From: Bradyrhizobium sp. CCGUVB1N3
GTDB lineage: Bacteria; Pseudomonadota; Alphaproteobacteria; Rhizobiales; Xanthobacteraceae
Length of the DNA stretch: 64,000 nucleotides
Direction: 5' to 3'
NCBI RefSeq assembly: GCF_024199925.1
Contig: NZ_JANADR010000001.1
Coordinates: forward strand, 6,513,501-6,577,500
Both the position numbers and the translations under genes were made by a program. Below the pieces are notes generated by a model. The model saw only the letters and a list, made by a program, of their open reading frames with translations, had not been told where the DNA came from and did no database searches. Positions 46,999 through 55,655 of the stretch are shown piece by piece; the first letter of the stretch is position 1; every line of letters begins with the position of its first letter.

Positions 46999-49098
46999 AT
47001 GAAATTGTTCGGCAATCCCTCCATTCGTTCGGTTCTCGGCGCCATCATCGGCATTCTCGGCCTGTTTCTGATCGCCCAGCTCGCGACCGGGCTTTATGGC
47101 GCCGTCGAGCGCAACGCCGCAGCGCAGAAGCTCGAGCGCTTTGCCGGCACCGACCAGCAGCTGTTTGCGAACCTGCTCGGCTTTCGCCTGGAGCGCGGCA
47201 CCTTCCTGTCGGCGCTGCTCGCGGAGGGGCCGGCCAACGCCAATGCCGACACCCGCATCGCCACCAACCGGCAATTGTCGGAAGCCGCCTATAAGAGCGT
47301 GCTCGAGCGTCTCGACGGCGTGACCGATTCCCGTCTCGCCGGTGCCCTGAGCCGGCTGGTCGCAATCCATGACGCGCTCGTGCCGCTCCGGCCCAAGGCG
47401 GAAGCCGCCATCCACCAGGCGAAGGCCGAGCGCGACACGAAGCTCGCCGACGAATTCCGCAAGACCGCGCAGGATTATCTCGACGGGATTCTGTCGCTGA
47501 CGGGCGAGCTCGAGAACGCGCTGAAGCTCAGCGATCCCGTGGTCGATCATCTCCTGGGGGTGAAGCAGTCGGCCTGGGCCGCGCGCAATTTCGGCGGCCT
47601 GATCGCGATCCGCCTGGAAGCCGCTGCGGCCAGCGCCAAGCCCTGGAGCCCCGCCGACATGGTCGGCGCCGCCGAGGATACCGGCCGTGCCAAGCAGGCC
47701 TGGAGCCAGGTGCTGGATGCGGCCGGCCGCACCGACGCGCCCGCCAGCCTCACCGATGTGATCGCGCGCTCCAAGCAGGGCGAAGCCGCTTCCATGGTCG
47801 AGCGCCAGCAGGGTTTCATCAAGGCGCTGAGCAACAACCAGACGATCGACATCAAGATCGAGGACCTCGCCAAGCTCAACACCGCGATCCTCAACTCCAG
47901 CGTCGAGGCCGGCCAGGTCGCACTGGCCGAGATGGTCGCGCGCGCCGGGCAGCAGATGAGTTCGGCGAAGTGGAGCCTGGCGTCCAACGGCGCGATGATG
48001 CTGGTCGCGCTCGCCATCACCGCGTTCGGCTTCATCCTCGTCAACCGCCGCGTCAGCGTCCCGATCCGGAAATTGACCCAGGCGATGCAGCGCCTCGCCG
48101 AGCGCGACTATGCGATCGAGCTCGCCGGCATCGAGCGCGGCGACGAGATCGGCGAGATGTCGCGCGCGGTGTCGGTCTTCAGGGAGAACATGATCGCGGG
48201 CGATCGCCTCGCCGAGGAGCAGGCGGCCGAGCAGGGCCGAAAAGAGCGGCGCCAGCTTGCCGTCGAGCGGCTGATCGGAGAGTTCGAGAAGACGGTCACG
48301 GAATCGCTGCATACGCTCGCCTCGGCGTCCGGCGAGCTGAACGCCACCGCGCACTCGATGTCGTCGACCGCCGAGCAGGGCTCGTCGAAAGCGGCCTCCG
48401 TTGCGTCCCTGTCGGGCGACGCGTCGTCCAATGTGCAGACCGTTGCCGCCGCCACGGAAGAGCTGTCGGCCTCGATCGCCGAGATCAGCCGCCAGGTCGC
48501 GGAATCCTCGAACATCGCCGGGGCCGCCGCGGCGGAAGCCGATCGCACCAATGGCGAGGTTCAGGCGCTGGCGGACGCGGCCCAGCGCATCGGCGATGTC
48601 GTCGAACTGATCACGGGCATTGCCGAGCAGACCAACCTGTTGGCGCTCAACGCCACCATCGAGGCCGCGCGCGCCGGCGAAGCCGGCCGCGGCTTTGCCG
48701 TGGTCGCCGCCGAGGTGAAGAATCTCGCCACGCAAACCGCGAAGGCGACCGAGGAGATCACCGGTCAGGTCGCCGCCATCCAGGGCGCGACGCGTTCATC
48801 CGTGACCGCGATCCAGTCGATCGGCACCACCATCGAGCGCGTCAACGAGATTGCGGCCGCGATCGCTGCCGCGGTCGAGGAGCAGGGCGCCGCCACGCGC
48901 GAGATCGCCCGCAACGTGCAGCAGGCCTCCCAGGGCACCACGGAAGTCTCGCGTCACATCTCCGGCGTCTCGCAGGCCGCCGGCGAGACGGGTGCGGCCG
49001 CTGGCGAGGTGCTCGATTCCGCCAAGATGCTGGGGCGCCTGTCGGACGATCTGAAGCGCGAGGTCGACCGCTTCGTCGAAGATCTCAGGGCGGCGTAG
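46999..49098 (+). CDS. Methyl-accepting chemotaxis protein
   Basis: This is a 699-aa protein. TM1 ([20 protein letters not shown]) and TM2 ([14 protein letters not shown], ~residue 340) flank a ~300-residue periplasmic all-helical sensor domain. A HAMP domain ([20 protein letters not shown]) follows, then the signalling domain with the conserved hairpin [20 protein letters not shown] and [20 protein letters not shown], and a ANL-rich C-terminus. It feeds the CheA/CheW complex; the only che operon here is at 18.9-24 kb. No C-terminal CheR-binding pentapeptide is seen. The ligand is unknown. It is monocistronic. Confidence 0.95.
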   Translation: MKLFGNPSIRSVLGAIIGILGLFLIAQLATGLYGAVERNAAAQKLERFAGTDQQLFANLLGFRLERGTFLSALLAEGPANANADTRIATNRQLSEAAYKSVLERLDGVTDSRLAGALSRLVAIHDALVPLRPKAEAAIHQAKAERDTKLADEFRKTAQDYLDGILSLTGELENALKLSDPVVDHLLGVKQSAWAARNFGGLIAIRLEAAAASAKPWSPADMVGAAEDTGRAKQAWSQVLDAAGRTDAPASLTDVIARSKQGEAASMVERQQGFIKALSNNQTIDIKIEDLAKLNTAILNSSVEAGQVALAEMVARAGQQMSSAKWSLASNGAMMLVALAITAFGFILVNRRVSVPIRKLTQAMQRLAERDYAIELAGIERGDEIGEMSRAVSVFRENMIAGDRLAEEQAAEQGRKERRQLAVERLIGEFEKTVTESLHTLASASGELNATAHSMSSTAEQGSSKAASVASLSGDASSNVQTVAAATEELSASIAEISRQVAESSNIAGAAAAEADRTNGEVQALADAAQRIGDVVELITGIAEQTNLLALNATIEAARAGEAGRGFAVVAAEVKNLATQTAKATEEITGQVAAIQGATRSSVTAIQSIGTTIERVNEIAAAIAAAVEEQGAATREIARNVQQASQGTTEVSRHISGVSQAAGETGAAAGEVLDSAKMLGRLSDDLKREVDRFVEDLRAA

Positions 49099-49470
49099 CG
49101 CGACTCCGCTCCACTCTTCGTGCCCCGGATGCCACGCAGCGCGCCGCGCTTTTGCGGCGCGATACGATGCTGATCCGGGGCCCAGAGTTCCCAACCCTCA
49201 CGTCATGTTCGCACGCAACAAGACCCTCCGGGCGCAAGGCCCGGCGCGCACGTGATGCATTTTGAGCTGACACCATCAGCGATTGCGACAACCCGTTGGC
49301 CGAAGGTTTGATCCTATTCGGGAACGCGCACCATTGCGGTCCTATCGGTCAGAAGCTGTGACCGATTGCCGATAGCCCATTTGCCGACTTGATGCGGGAG
49401 CGAATTGAGCGCAGTTTGCGGACGTGATTTGTCGTGAAGAGGCTTTGCTTTAAAGGGGCTTTGGGATTTC
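49099..49470. other. Intergenic region with a repeat and a promoter-like stretch
   Basis: The first half holds a half-length copy of the 'ccccggac' repeat (49119-49186). The second half is AT-richer in parts and probably carries the promoter of the LysM gene. It includes gaagctgtgaccgattgcc at 49361-49379, which matches one half of the CRP-like site. Confidence 0.45.
49119..49186. repeat. Half copy of the 'cgtgccccggac' repeat family
   Basis: It begins cgtgccccggatgccacgca and ends gatgctgatccggggccca. Only the first half of the longer element (as at 25771) is present. The inner dyad gcgccgcgcttttgcggcgc is a strong hairpin just after the chemoreceptor stop, where it could end transcription. 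Confidence 0.65.
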
Positions 49471-50415
49471 ATGGTGATCGCGTCGAAAGCGACAATTGCC
49501 GTTTGCTCGTTCCTGCTGGTTGCGGCCGGCGGGGCCGCGATCGTCGTCGGTACCGGCGGGCTGTGGCAGGCGGTGCGCGGCGGGCCCGAGGTCAAGGTCG
49601 CCGACGGCAAAGCCAAGGTCGAAGCCAAGCCGGAAGCCAAGACTGCGCTCGCGGCGCCGAGCGCGCCGTCCGTCGCACCGTCAGCGGCGCCCAGCAATGA
49701 CATCGCCACCGCGCTCGGCAAAGCCCAGACCGCGCTCGCCGATCTGCCGGCGCCAACGGCTCCGCCGCCGGCTACCAGCGAGGAAACCGGGCCGCGATTC
49801 GACGTCGCCCGCGTCGATGACGACGGCGAGGCGGTCATCGCCGGCCGCGCCGCGCCGGGCGCGCGCGTCGAATTGCTGCGCGACGGCGAGAGCCATGCCT
49901 CCGCGGTCGCCGATGCGTCCGGCCTGTTCGTGATGACCCCGCCGAAGCTGCCGCCGGGCAGCTACAAGCTCAGCCTGCAATCGACGGCACCGGACGGGAG
50001 CGTAGCGAAATCAAGAACCGACGTTCCCGTGACGCTGAACGCCATGGCCCAGCCGCCGCGCGCCACAGCAGCGCGCACCGATGTCGCCAAGGTCGCGAAA
50101 GAAACGCCAGCCAAGGAAACGTCTGCCAAGGATGACAGCTCGGCCGCGCCGCCGAGCACCGCACAATCGGTTCTGGCGCTCGCTGCCGCACCGCCCGTCG
50201 AGAGAGGTCCGTTGCGTTCCAAGGCGGAGACGACGGGTTCGATTACCGCCAGCCGCATCGTCATCCGGGGCGACAGCCTCTGGCAGATCAGCCGCCGCGC
50301 CTACGGCGACGGCCTCAGCTACGCCCTGATCTACAACGCCAACCGCGACAAGATCCACAACCCGGACCGGATCTATCCCGGCCAGACATTCGTCTTGCCG
50401 CGCAAGGCAAGGTGA
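49471..50415 (+). CDS. LysM-domain protein, membrane-anchored
   Basis: This is a 314-aa protein. An N-terminal hydrophobic segment (ATIAVCSFLLVAAGGAAIVV) acts as anchor or signal. The middle is low-complexity Ala/Pro/Lys-rich, and around residues 110-195 there is an Ig-like or carbohydrate-binding-like beta domain (AVIAGRAAPGARVELLRDGE). The C-terminal LysM domain (~265-312) reads IVIRGDSLWQISRRAYGDGL, then YALIYNANRDKIHNPDRIYP and GQTFVLPRK. LysM binds peptidoglycan, so the protein likely sits in the periplasm attached to the wall. It is the first of two plus-strand genes, but spacing and repeats make an operon uncertain. Confidence 0.85.
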   Translation: MVIASKATIAVCSFLLVAAGGAAIVVGTGGLWQAVRGGPEVKVADGKAKVEAKPEAKTALAAPSAPSVAPSAAPSNDIATALGKAQTALADLPAPTAPPPATSEETGPRFDVARVDDDGEAVIAGRAAPGARVELLRDGESHASAVADASGLFVMTPPKLPPGSYKLSLQSTAPDGSVAKSRTDVPVTLNAMAQPPRATAARTDVAKVAKETPAKETSAKDDSSAAPPSTAQSVLALAAAPPVERGPLRSKAETTGSITASRIVIRGDSLWQISRRAYGDGLSYALIYNANRDKIHNPDRIYPGQTFVLPRKAR

Positions 50416-50508
50416 GGGGTTCTCGATCCCGCAAATTGTAGGGTGGGGTACCTGGGCGCGGGAACTTTCTGTTCCACCGCGCGTCATCCTCATTGCGACG
50501 AGATGCGG

Positions 50509-50560
50509 CTTGGCGCAGGGGACTTGACGCAGGCGACTTGGCGCAGGGGACTTGGCGCGA
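50509..50560. repeat. 14-bp tandem repeat, about 3.7 copies
   Basis: Units cttggcgcagggga lie at 50509-50522, 50523-50536 (as cttgacgcaggcga), 50537-50550 and 50551-50560 (partial). It is in the leader just before the next gene's start and is not a multiple of three bases. Confidence 0.75.
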
Positions 50561-50574
50561 AGGAGGGAGCCAAG

Positions 50575-51840
50575 GTGACCATCATGTCGAAATCCCGCCT
50601 GGGAATTGCGGCCGCGGGGATCGTGCTGGTCATTCTCGCGATGCTGCCTGACGTCGCCGAGGCCGGCTTCCGCCTGCGGGTCGGCGGTCCGCTCGGCGTC
50701 GCGCGCTTCGCGATGGCGAGCGTGCTCGGGGTTGCCGGCGTCCGCCATATGCGCATGGCCGCGCGGCACGGTCGTGCCCGGATGGCCGCGCTGCGCCCGC
50801 AAGACCTCCGCTCCACCGCGGACGCGGTCCGCCCGACGGTGCGCGCTCAGCTCACGGCGGTTGCGGCGCTCGCCGGCTGGCGCGGTGGCCGCGCCGAGCA
50901 GGGCTGGTGGCAGCACGCCGACGGCACTTATGGCTGGGTCGGCCCGCTGTTCTGGCCGTTCGCCGATGACGACATCACTGACTTCACGATGCGCGGCGAC
51001 GGCACGGCGCTGTGGGCCTATGGCTACGGCGATCTCTATGCCGCGATCTTCGCGCCCTACGCCCCGACCGAGCTCGCCGCCTATACGGCGCCCGGCCGCC
51101 GTCATCGCAGGGTCCCCGAGCTCCAGCAGCTCTGCGATACCGGCGATGCCGTAGGCCTTCCGATCGATGCGATCCTGCGCACGGTGCAGCCCAACGAAGT
51201 TCAGCGCGCCGGCCTCGACGAGCTCGCCACCGCCTGGGCATCGGCGGGCGCGACCATCCGCGCCTCTTGCCCGACTGAGGTGGCCGCCAATGCGCTCGAC
51301 CGCTTCGCGCTGATGCAGCGTCGCCTCGAGGCGATGATCAACGCAGTGGATGCGGTCGCGCCGCGGCTTGCAAAGTTCTACGGCCTGCTCGACGACGAGC
51401 AGAAGTCGCGGCTCAATGCGCTCGGCAAGGACGGCCGCGCGAACGCCGCCGAGACCAAGCGCAAGGAGATGCAGGCCGCAGCCTGCAAGGCGCCCAGTGA
51501 GCCCCCGAGCGATGAGCAGGCCCAGCGCCAGTACGAGCAGCTCGTGAAGCAGCAATGGCCGGCGGACGACATCGCGACCGCCCTTCGACTCGACGACACC
51601 AAGCGCGCCGCGCTGGAGGTGCTGCAAGACACCACCATGGGCACCATGGAAGCCTTGCTCCCCTGTCCGCCGCAGAACCTGCGTACCCCGCAAGCCCGCC
51701 TCCAAGCCGTGAAGGCGCGATTGGATACCATGCTCGAAGCGGTGAAGAGCGTCGGCGATGCGCTCGACGATTTCGAGTGGGGCCTCTCCGACGAGCAGAA
51801 GGCGCAGTTCGAGGCGATGGGGCTGAAGCGGGGCGTGTGA
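50575..51840 (+). CDS. Exported protein with Spy/LTxxQ-like region, unknown function
   Basis: This protein is 421 aa from GTG 50575, which has GGAG five bases upstream; ATG 50584 is the alternative. It has an N-terminal signal or anchor (GIAAAGIVLVILAMLPDVAE). A middle segment is rich in Trp/Tyr/Gly (GGRAEQGWWQHADGTYGWVG). The rest is helical with repeated LTxxQ-like units: DELATAWASAGATIRASCPT, FYGLLDDEQKSRLNALGKDG, and EWGLSDEQKAQFEAMGLKRG. This spacing recalls Spy/CpxP-like periplasmic chaperones, but the match is only partial. Four Cys could form disulfides. Role unknown; likely in envelope homeostasis. Confidence 0.7.
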   Translation: MTIMSKSRLGIAAAGIVLVILAMLPDVAEAGFRLRVGGPLGVARFAMASVLGVAGVRHMRMAARHGRARMAALRPQDLRSTADAVRPTVRAQLTAVAALAGWRGGRAEQGWWQHADGTYGWVGPLFWPFADDDITDFTMRGDGTALWAYGYGDLYAAIFAPYAPTELAAYTAPGRRHRRVPELQQLCDTGDAVGLPIDAILRTVQPNEVQRAGLDELATAWASAGATIRASCPTEVAANALDRFALMQRRLEAMINAVDAVAPRLAKFYGLLDDEQKSRLNALGKDGRANAAETKRKEMQAAACKAPSEPPSDEQAQRQYEQLVKQQWPADDIATALRLDDTKRAALEVLQDTTMGTMEALLPCPPQNLRTPQARLQAVKARLDTMLEAVKSVGDALDDFEWGLSDEQKAQFEAMGLKRGV

Positions 51841-51869
51841 TCAGCGGAGGGGAGAGCCGCTGTCGCGTG

Positions 51870-52736
51870 CTACCCGCACGCCCAGTCGAACCTCATGTCC
51901 CTGAAATCGAGCTGCGCATTCCCGCCGCCGAAATTATAGCCGCCGAAATACTCCTCGAACTCGACGTAGAACGGACTCATCTCCGGCACCGCCTGGCAGG
52001 GCCGCATGGTGCCGCCGAGATGGTTGGGCGCGTGGTCCTTGCTCCACTCGTGCAGGCGGAAATTGTCACGGCTCACGACGCCGCCGGCATAGTAGTAATA
52101 GGGCTGGTAACCGGTCGGCGGCCCGCGCTTGACATGGGCGTCCTGCGGGCCTTTGCCGGCGTTGGGATCGCTGGAGCGCGGCGTCAGCACGATCGCGCGG
52201 TTCTCGGCGAGATCGGCGCGGGGAATGCTCGCCAGCATCTTCTTGGCGTAAGCCGGTGCGGATTCGTGAAACGCGCTCGCGCCGCCGACGTCGAGCCAGC
52301 GCGGCCGCTCCGCGGTCGCAAGGCTCAAGGGGTTTGGCGGGGTCGCGAAGGGGCCGGCATATTCGCGCGCCGTCAGCAGCAGCGCGGCATATTCGTAATC
52401 GAGAATATCCGTCATGCGGGCGAGGCGCGAATGTGAAGGCCGTGCCAGCACCGCCTCGCGGACTTCAGGATCGTCGGGCGCGCCGCCGTCATTGTGGTCG
52501 GGAGCGGTGGCGAAGAACGATACCGCGACGATGTCCTCGCCATGCACCCGATAGTCGTCCGGCAGCTTCAAGGTGAAGCCGTGCATCAGCGGATAGCCGG
52601 AGACGGGATCGAGCGGCCATTGTTCGCTCGTGATGCCCGGCGGCAGGCCGAACACCCAGCCATGGTCGCTTTGCCGATCGGCGGGGCGATCCAGCATCTG
52701 CAAATCATAGGCGCGCGAAGGCGGGGCAAGCGTCAC
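51870..52736 (-). CDS. Cytoplasmic protein of unknown function (288 aa)
   Basis: I do not recognise it. There is no signal peptide. Conserved-looking stretches include GWVFGLPPGITSEQWPLDPV, GYPLMHGFTLKLPDDYRVHG and DIVAVSFFATAPDHNDGGAP. The C-terminal half has aromatic-rich motifs (GYQPYYYYAGGVVSRDNFRL) and ends YFGGYNFGGGNAQLDFRDMR. The pattern suggests a beta-rich, water-soluble fold related to other 'PPGIT-x-EQWPLDP' proteins of unknown function. It is convergent with the 50575 gene, and there is no operon partner. Confidence 0.7.
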   Translation of the reverse strand: MTLAPPSRAYDLQMLDRPADRQSDHGWVFGLPPGITSEQWPLDPVSGYPLMHGFTLKLPDDYRVHGEDIVAVSFFATAPDHNDGGAPDDPEVREAVLARPSHSRLARMTDILDYEYAALLLTAREYAGPFATPPNPLSLATAERPRWLDVGGASAFHESAPAYAKKMLASIPRADLAENRAIVLTPRSSDPNAGKGPQDAHVKRGPPTGYQPYYYYAGGVVSRDNFRLHEWSKDHAPNHLGGTMRPCQAVPEMSPFYVEFEEYFGGYNFGGGNAQLDFRDMRFDWACG

Positions 52737-52857
52737 GATCGTCTCCGTCCAAACTTGAGCCTCGTCACCGAGGCGATGGTTAGTCGTGAGAAGGAGAGAT
52801 GTGGTTCGTGGGAGGGGGAAATCTCATGGTGCCGTTGCTGGCGCATCGATCTCAGCC

Positions 52858-52986
52858 GTCGTCCTGGCGTAAGCCAGGACCCATAACCACAGGGAGAAGT
52901 TTGGCGAAGACTATTCGTCCGGTACAATGACCATCCGCGATTGATAGATTCCGCGGTATGGGTCCTGGCTTTCGCCAGGACGACGC
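52858..52986. repeat. Interspersed repeat, 'gtcctgg...gacccataacc' family, copy 3
   Basis: The ends gtcgtcctggcgtaagccag and tggctttcgccaggacgac pair. The interior words ggacccataaccacaggga and agtttggcgaagact match copies at 1552 and 35920. It lies between two minus-strand genes. Confidence 0.8.
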
Positions 52987-53032
52987 TGGGGGACGATCTT
53001 GCGCTCTTCACGGCTGAGGGAGCCGCAATAGC

Positions 53033-55480
53033 TCACATCCTCCGCCGCGCCGCCAATGCATCCACGACGTTGTCGACCTCCTCGCGCCAGCTCAAGATCT
53101 CCATCGCGAGCACGGGGTGGTTGAAGCCCTTGAGCTGGAGATCGTCGAGCGGGCGGGCTTCGACCCAGGGCTCGACGATGCCGTAGACGCGCCGCGCGAC
53201 CACGACCTGGCCGGCCTTGGCCTCGTCGCACAGGCGCGAGGCGAGGTTGGTGACGCTGCCGATCGCGGCATATTCCAATCGCTGCTCGAAGCCGATCTGG
53301 CCGAGCGTGGCATAGCCGAGCGCGACGCCGACGCCGAAGCCGAGCGAATGGCCGCGGTTCTTCCACTTCTCGGTCAGCTTGGCGATCGCATCGCGCATCT
53401 CGACCGCCATCTTCACCGCGCGCTTGGTGTGGTCGGAAAATTGGATCGGCGCGTTGAACAGGATCATCACGCCGTCGCCAGCGAAGCGGTCGAGCGTACC
53501 CTCATAGCGGTGGATCAATTCGCCGAGCGCTGCGTGGTATTCGCGCAGCACGTTCATCGCCTCTTCCGGCTCGGTCGTTTCGGTGAACGAGGTGAAGCCG
53601 CGCAGATCGCAGAACACGACGGTGACCTCGCGGCGGTGACTGTCGAGCAAGGCGTCATGGCCGTCGGAGGAGGCGATGAGCTGCGCGACCTGCGGGGCGA
53701 GGAAGCGTTCGAGGCGCTTGATGCGGCCGATCTCGCCGAGCTGCTTCTCGACGCGTTCCTCCAGCGAGCGGTTCCAGTTGCGGAGCTGCTCGGTCTGCTC
53801 CTGAAGCTTCGCGGCTTGCTGCTGTACCGTCTCATGGGCGGCCGCAAGCTCGCGGCCCTTGTGATCGACCTCGGTGAAGAGGCGCGCATTGCGCATCGCC
53901 AGCACGGCCTGGTGCGCGAAGGTGCGCATCAATCCGGTGAGGCTGCTTGCGAACTCGCCAGCCGCGCGGCGCAGCACCACCAGCGAGCCGAGCGTGCCCT
54001 GCTGGTCGACCAGCGGCACCACGAGCACGGAGTGGAAGCCGGCATTGACGGCGACATCGCGCAAGGGCTGCTCGGCCGCCTCGTCGAGATCGGGAAGCGC
54101 GATGGGCTCGCCGCTCCGCGCGGCGTCGCTGAGCAGGCTCGTGCCCTCGTCGATGGTGACGTGCGCGCCGTCGGCGGACTTGTCGATGCCATTGGCCTCG
54201 ACCAGGTTGAACCGGTGCTTGTCGGCATCGTAGCCATAGATCAAGACCGCATCGGCATGGGTGATCTCGAGCGCGCGGGCGGCGATCGTCGGCAAGACCG
54301 CATCGAGATCGAGCGAGGAGGCGACCGCGCGGCCGACCTCTTCCAGCACCTTGAGCTCGTTGATCGACTGCGCGAGGTCGCGCGTGCGCTCTTCAACCTT
54401 CGTCTCCAGGCTCGAATAGGTCTCCTGGATCTGGTTCGCCATGCTGTTGAACTGATTGGCCAGCCCCTCCAGCTCGTCGGAGGTGCGCACGTCGATGCGG
54501 TGGCTGAAATCGCCCTCGCCGAGCCGGTGTGCGCCGGCGCTGAGCGCGGTGATCGGGATCAGCATGCGACGCGCCAAAAGCGTGCCGGCGAGGATCGCGA
54601 CCAGCAGGCCCATGCCGATCAAAAGTCCGATCCGCACCAGCTGGTCGCGGATCGGGGTCAGCGCCTGTGCGGTCGGCTGCTCGAACAGCACGGTCCAGCC
54701 GAGCTTCGGCACCTCGCTTGCGGCCGTCAGCACCGCATGTCCGTTGAAGTCGGTGCCGGAGGACGCGCTGTCGCGGTCGGAAGCGATCGCGGCTGCGACC
54801 TGCGGCAGCTTCGAAAGGTCGGCGGCGACTTCCGGCCCCTTCGACGCCGCCGCCAGCACTCTGCCATGCGAATCGACCACATAGGCAAACGCAACCTTGC
54901 CGACCTGGGCGTCGGACAGGAAGTCGGCGAGGAAGCCGAGGTCGACCTCGGCCAGCGTGACGCCGGGCTTGAAGCCGGAATGCGCGACCGAGATCGACAT
55001 GAACGGCTGCTGGTCGACGAAATGAGCCGGCGCGTAACTGGTGCCGCGGGCGACGGCGTCGGTGAAGCGTATGTCGCGCGCATAGTCCGTGCTGCTGCCG
55101 CTGGAGACCGCGCCGCGCGACACGCGCTGCACCACATGGCCCTCGCCGTCGAGCTGGGTGAGCCGGCTCACGGCCGAGACCTGGTTCAGGAGCTGGACAT
55201 AGTCGGCGCGACGCTTCTCGATGGTGTCCTGCGAGGCGCGCGTCACCCAGCTGATCTGGCGCTCGAGATCGGACATCGATTGCTCGATGCGCTTGGAGAC
55301 GGCCTGCGCCTTCTCCTCGAGGCCGTCGGTCAGACTTGTCCTGGTCGCCCGGTAGGAGATCCAGGTCTCCATCGCGCCGTTGACCGCGAGCACGAACACG
55401 ACGAGGCCGACGAGGGAGACGACATATTTGGCGAACAGGCCCTCGCGGAAAAACCAGCTCTTGTCTTTCGCTCCCGTCAT
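53033..55480 (-). CDS. Class III adenylate/guanylate cyclase with Cache, HAMP and GAF domains
   Basis: This is an 815-aa protein. TM1 (FAKYVVSLVGLVVFVLAVNG) and TM2 (LIGMGLLVAILAGTLLARRM, ~residue 300) flank a double-Cache-like sensor. Then follow a HAMP domain, a GAF domain (DLDAVLPTIAARALEITHAD), a coiled coil and the cyclase domain (~600-770): EVTVVFCDLRGFTSFTETTE with the metal Asp, GTLDRFAGDGVMILFNAPIQ with the second metal Asp, and RLEYAAIGSVTNLASRLCDE. Base-recognition positions are Arg (DRF) and Ser (IGS) instead of Lys/Asp, as in some bacterial cyclases. It should make cAMP in response to a periplasmic signal. The CRP-like gene at 57937 may be a receiver of that cAMP. ATG 55480 follows GAGG. 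Confidence 0.92.
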   Translation of the reverse strand: MTGAKDKSWFFREGLFAKYVVSLVGLVVFVLAVNGAMETWISYRATRTSLTDGLEEKAQAVSKRIEQSMSDLERQISWVTRASQDTIEKRRADYVQLLNQVSAVSRLTQLDGEGHVVQRVSRGAVSSGSSTDYARDIRFTDAVARGTSYAPAHFVDQQPFMSISVAHSGFKPGVTLAEVDLGFLADFLSDAQVGKVAFAYVVDSHGRVLAAASKGPEVAADLSKLPQVAAAIASDRDSASSGTDFNGHAVLTAASEVPKLGWTVLFEQPTAQALTPIRDQLVRIGLLIGMGLLVAILAGTLLARRMLIPITALSAGAHRLGEGDFSHRIDVRTSDELEGLANQFNSMANQIQETYSSLETKVEERTRDLAQSINELKVLEEVGRAVASSLDLDAVLPTIAARALEITHADAVLIYGYDADKHRFNLVEANGIDKSADGAHVTIDEGTSLLSDAARSGEPIALPDLDEAAEQPLRDVAVNAGFHSVLVVPLVDQQGTLGSLVVLRRAAGEFASSLTGLMRTFAHQAVLAMRNARLFTEVDHKGRELAAAHETVQQQAAKLQEQTEQLRNWNRSLEERVEKQLGEIGRIKRLERFLAPQVAQLIASSDGHDALLDSHRREVTVVFCDLRGFTSFTETTEPEEAMNVLREYHAALGELIHRYEGTLDRFAGDGVMILFNAPIQFSDHTKRAVKMAVEMRDAIAKLTEKWKNRGHSLGFGVGVALGYATLGQIGFEQRLEYAAIGSVTNLASRLCDEAKAGQVVVARRVYGIVEPWVEARPLDDLQLKGFNHPVLAMEILSWREEVDNVVDALAARRRM

Positions 55481-55655
55481 CCAGATCCTCACGCGCCGCG
55501 GCCGACGCTGGCGCTGCAGGCCGTTCTAGCACAGTTCAGCCGCCATGGCGGCAAGCTCGGCCGGCGTGGTTACCCGTTGTGGGCGAGGAAAGCCTTCCCG
55601 AGGCCCGAATTGTCGCAGCAAACCGAGTTTTTCCGAGGCGCGCCGCCCGCAAAAA

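Noticed and set aside
49361..49379. Half-match to the CRP-like site (tgtgaccgattgcc)
   Set aside because: Only the first half fits; the second half lacks TCACA.
51841..51862. Hairpin cagcgg/ccgctg after the 421-aa gene
   Set aside because: The stem is short with a long loop and there is no U run, so a terminator cannot be claimed.
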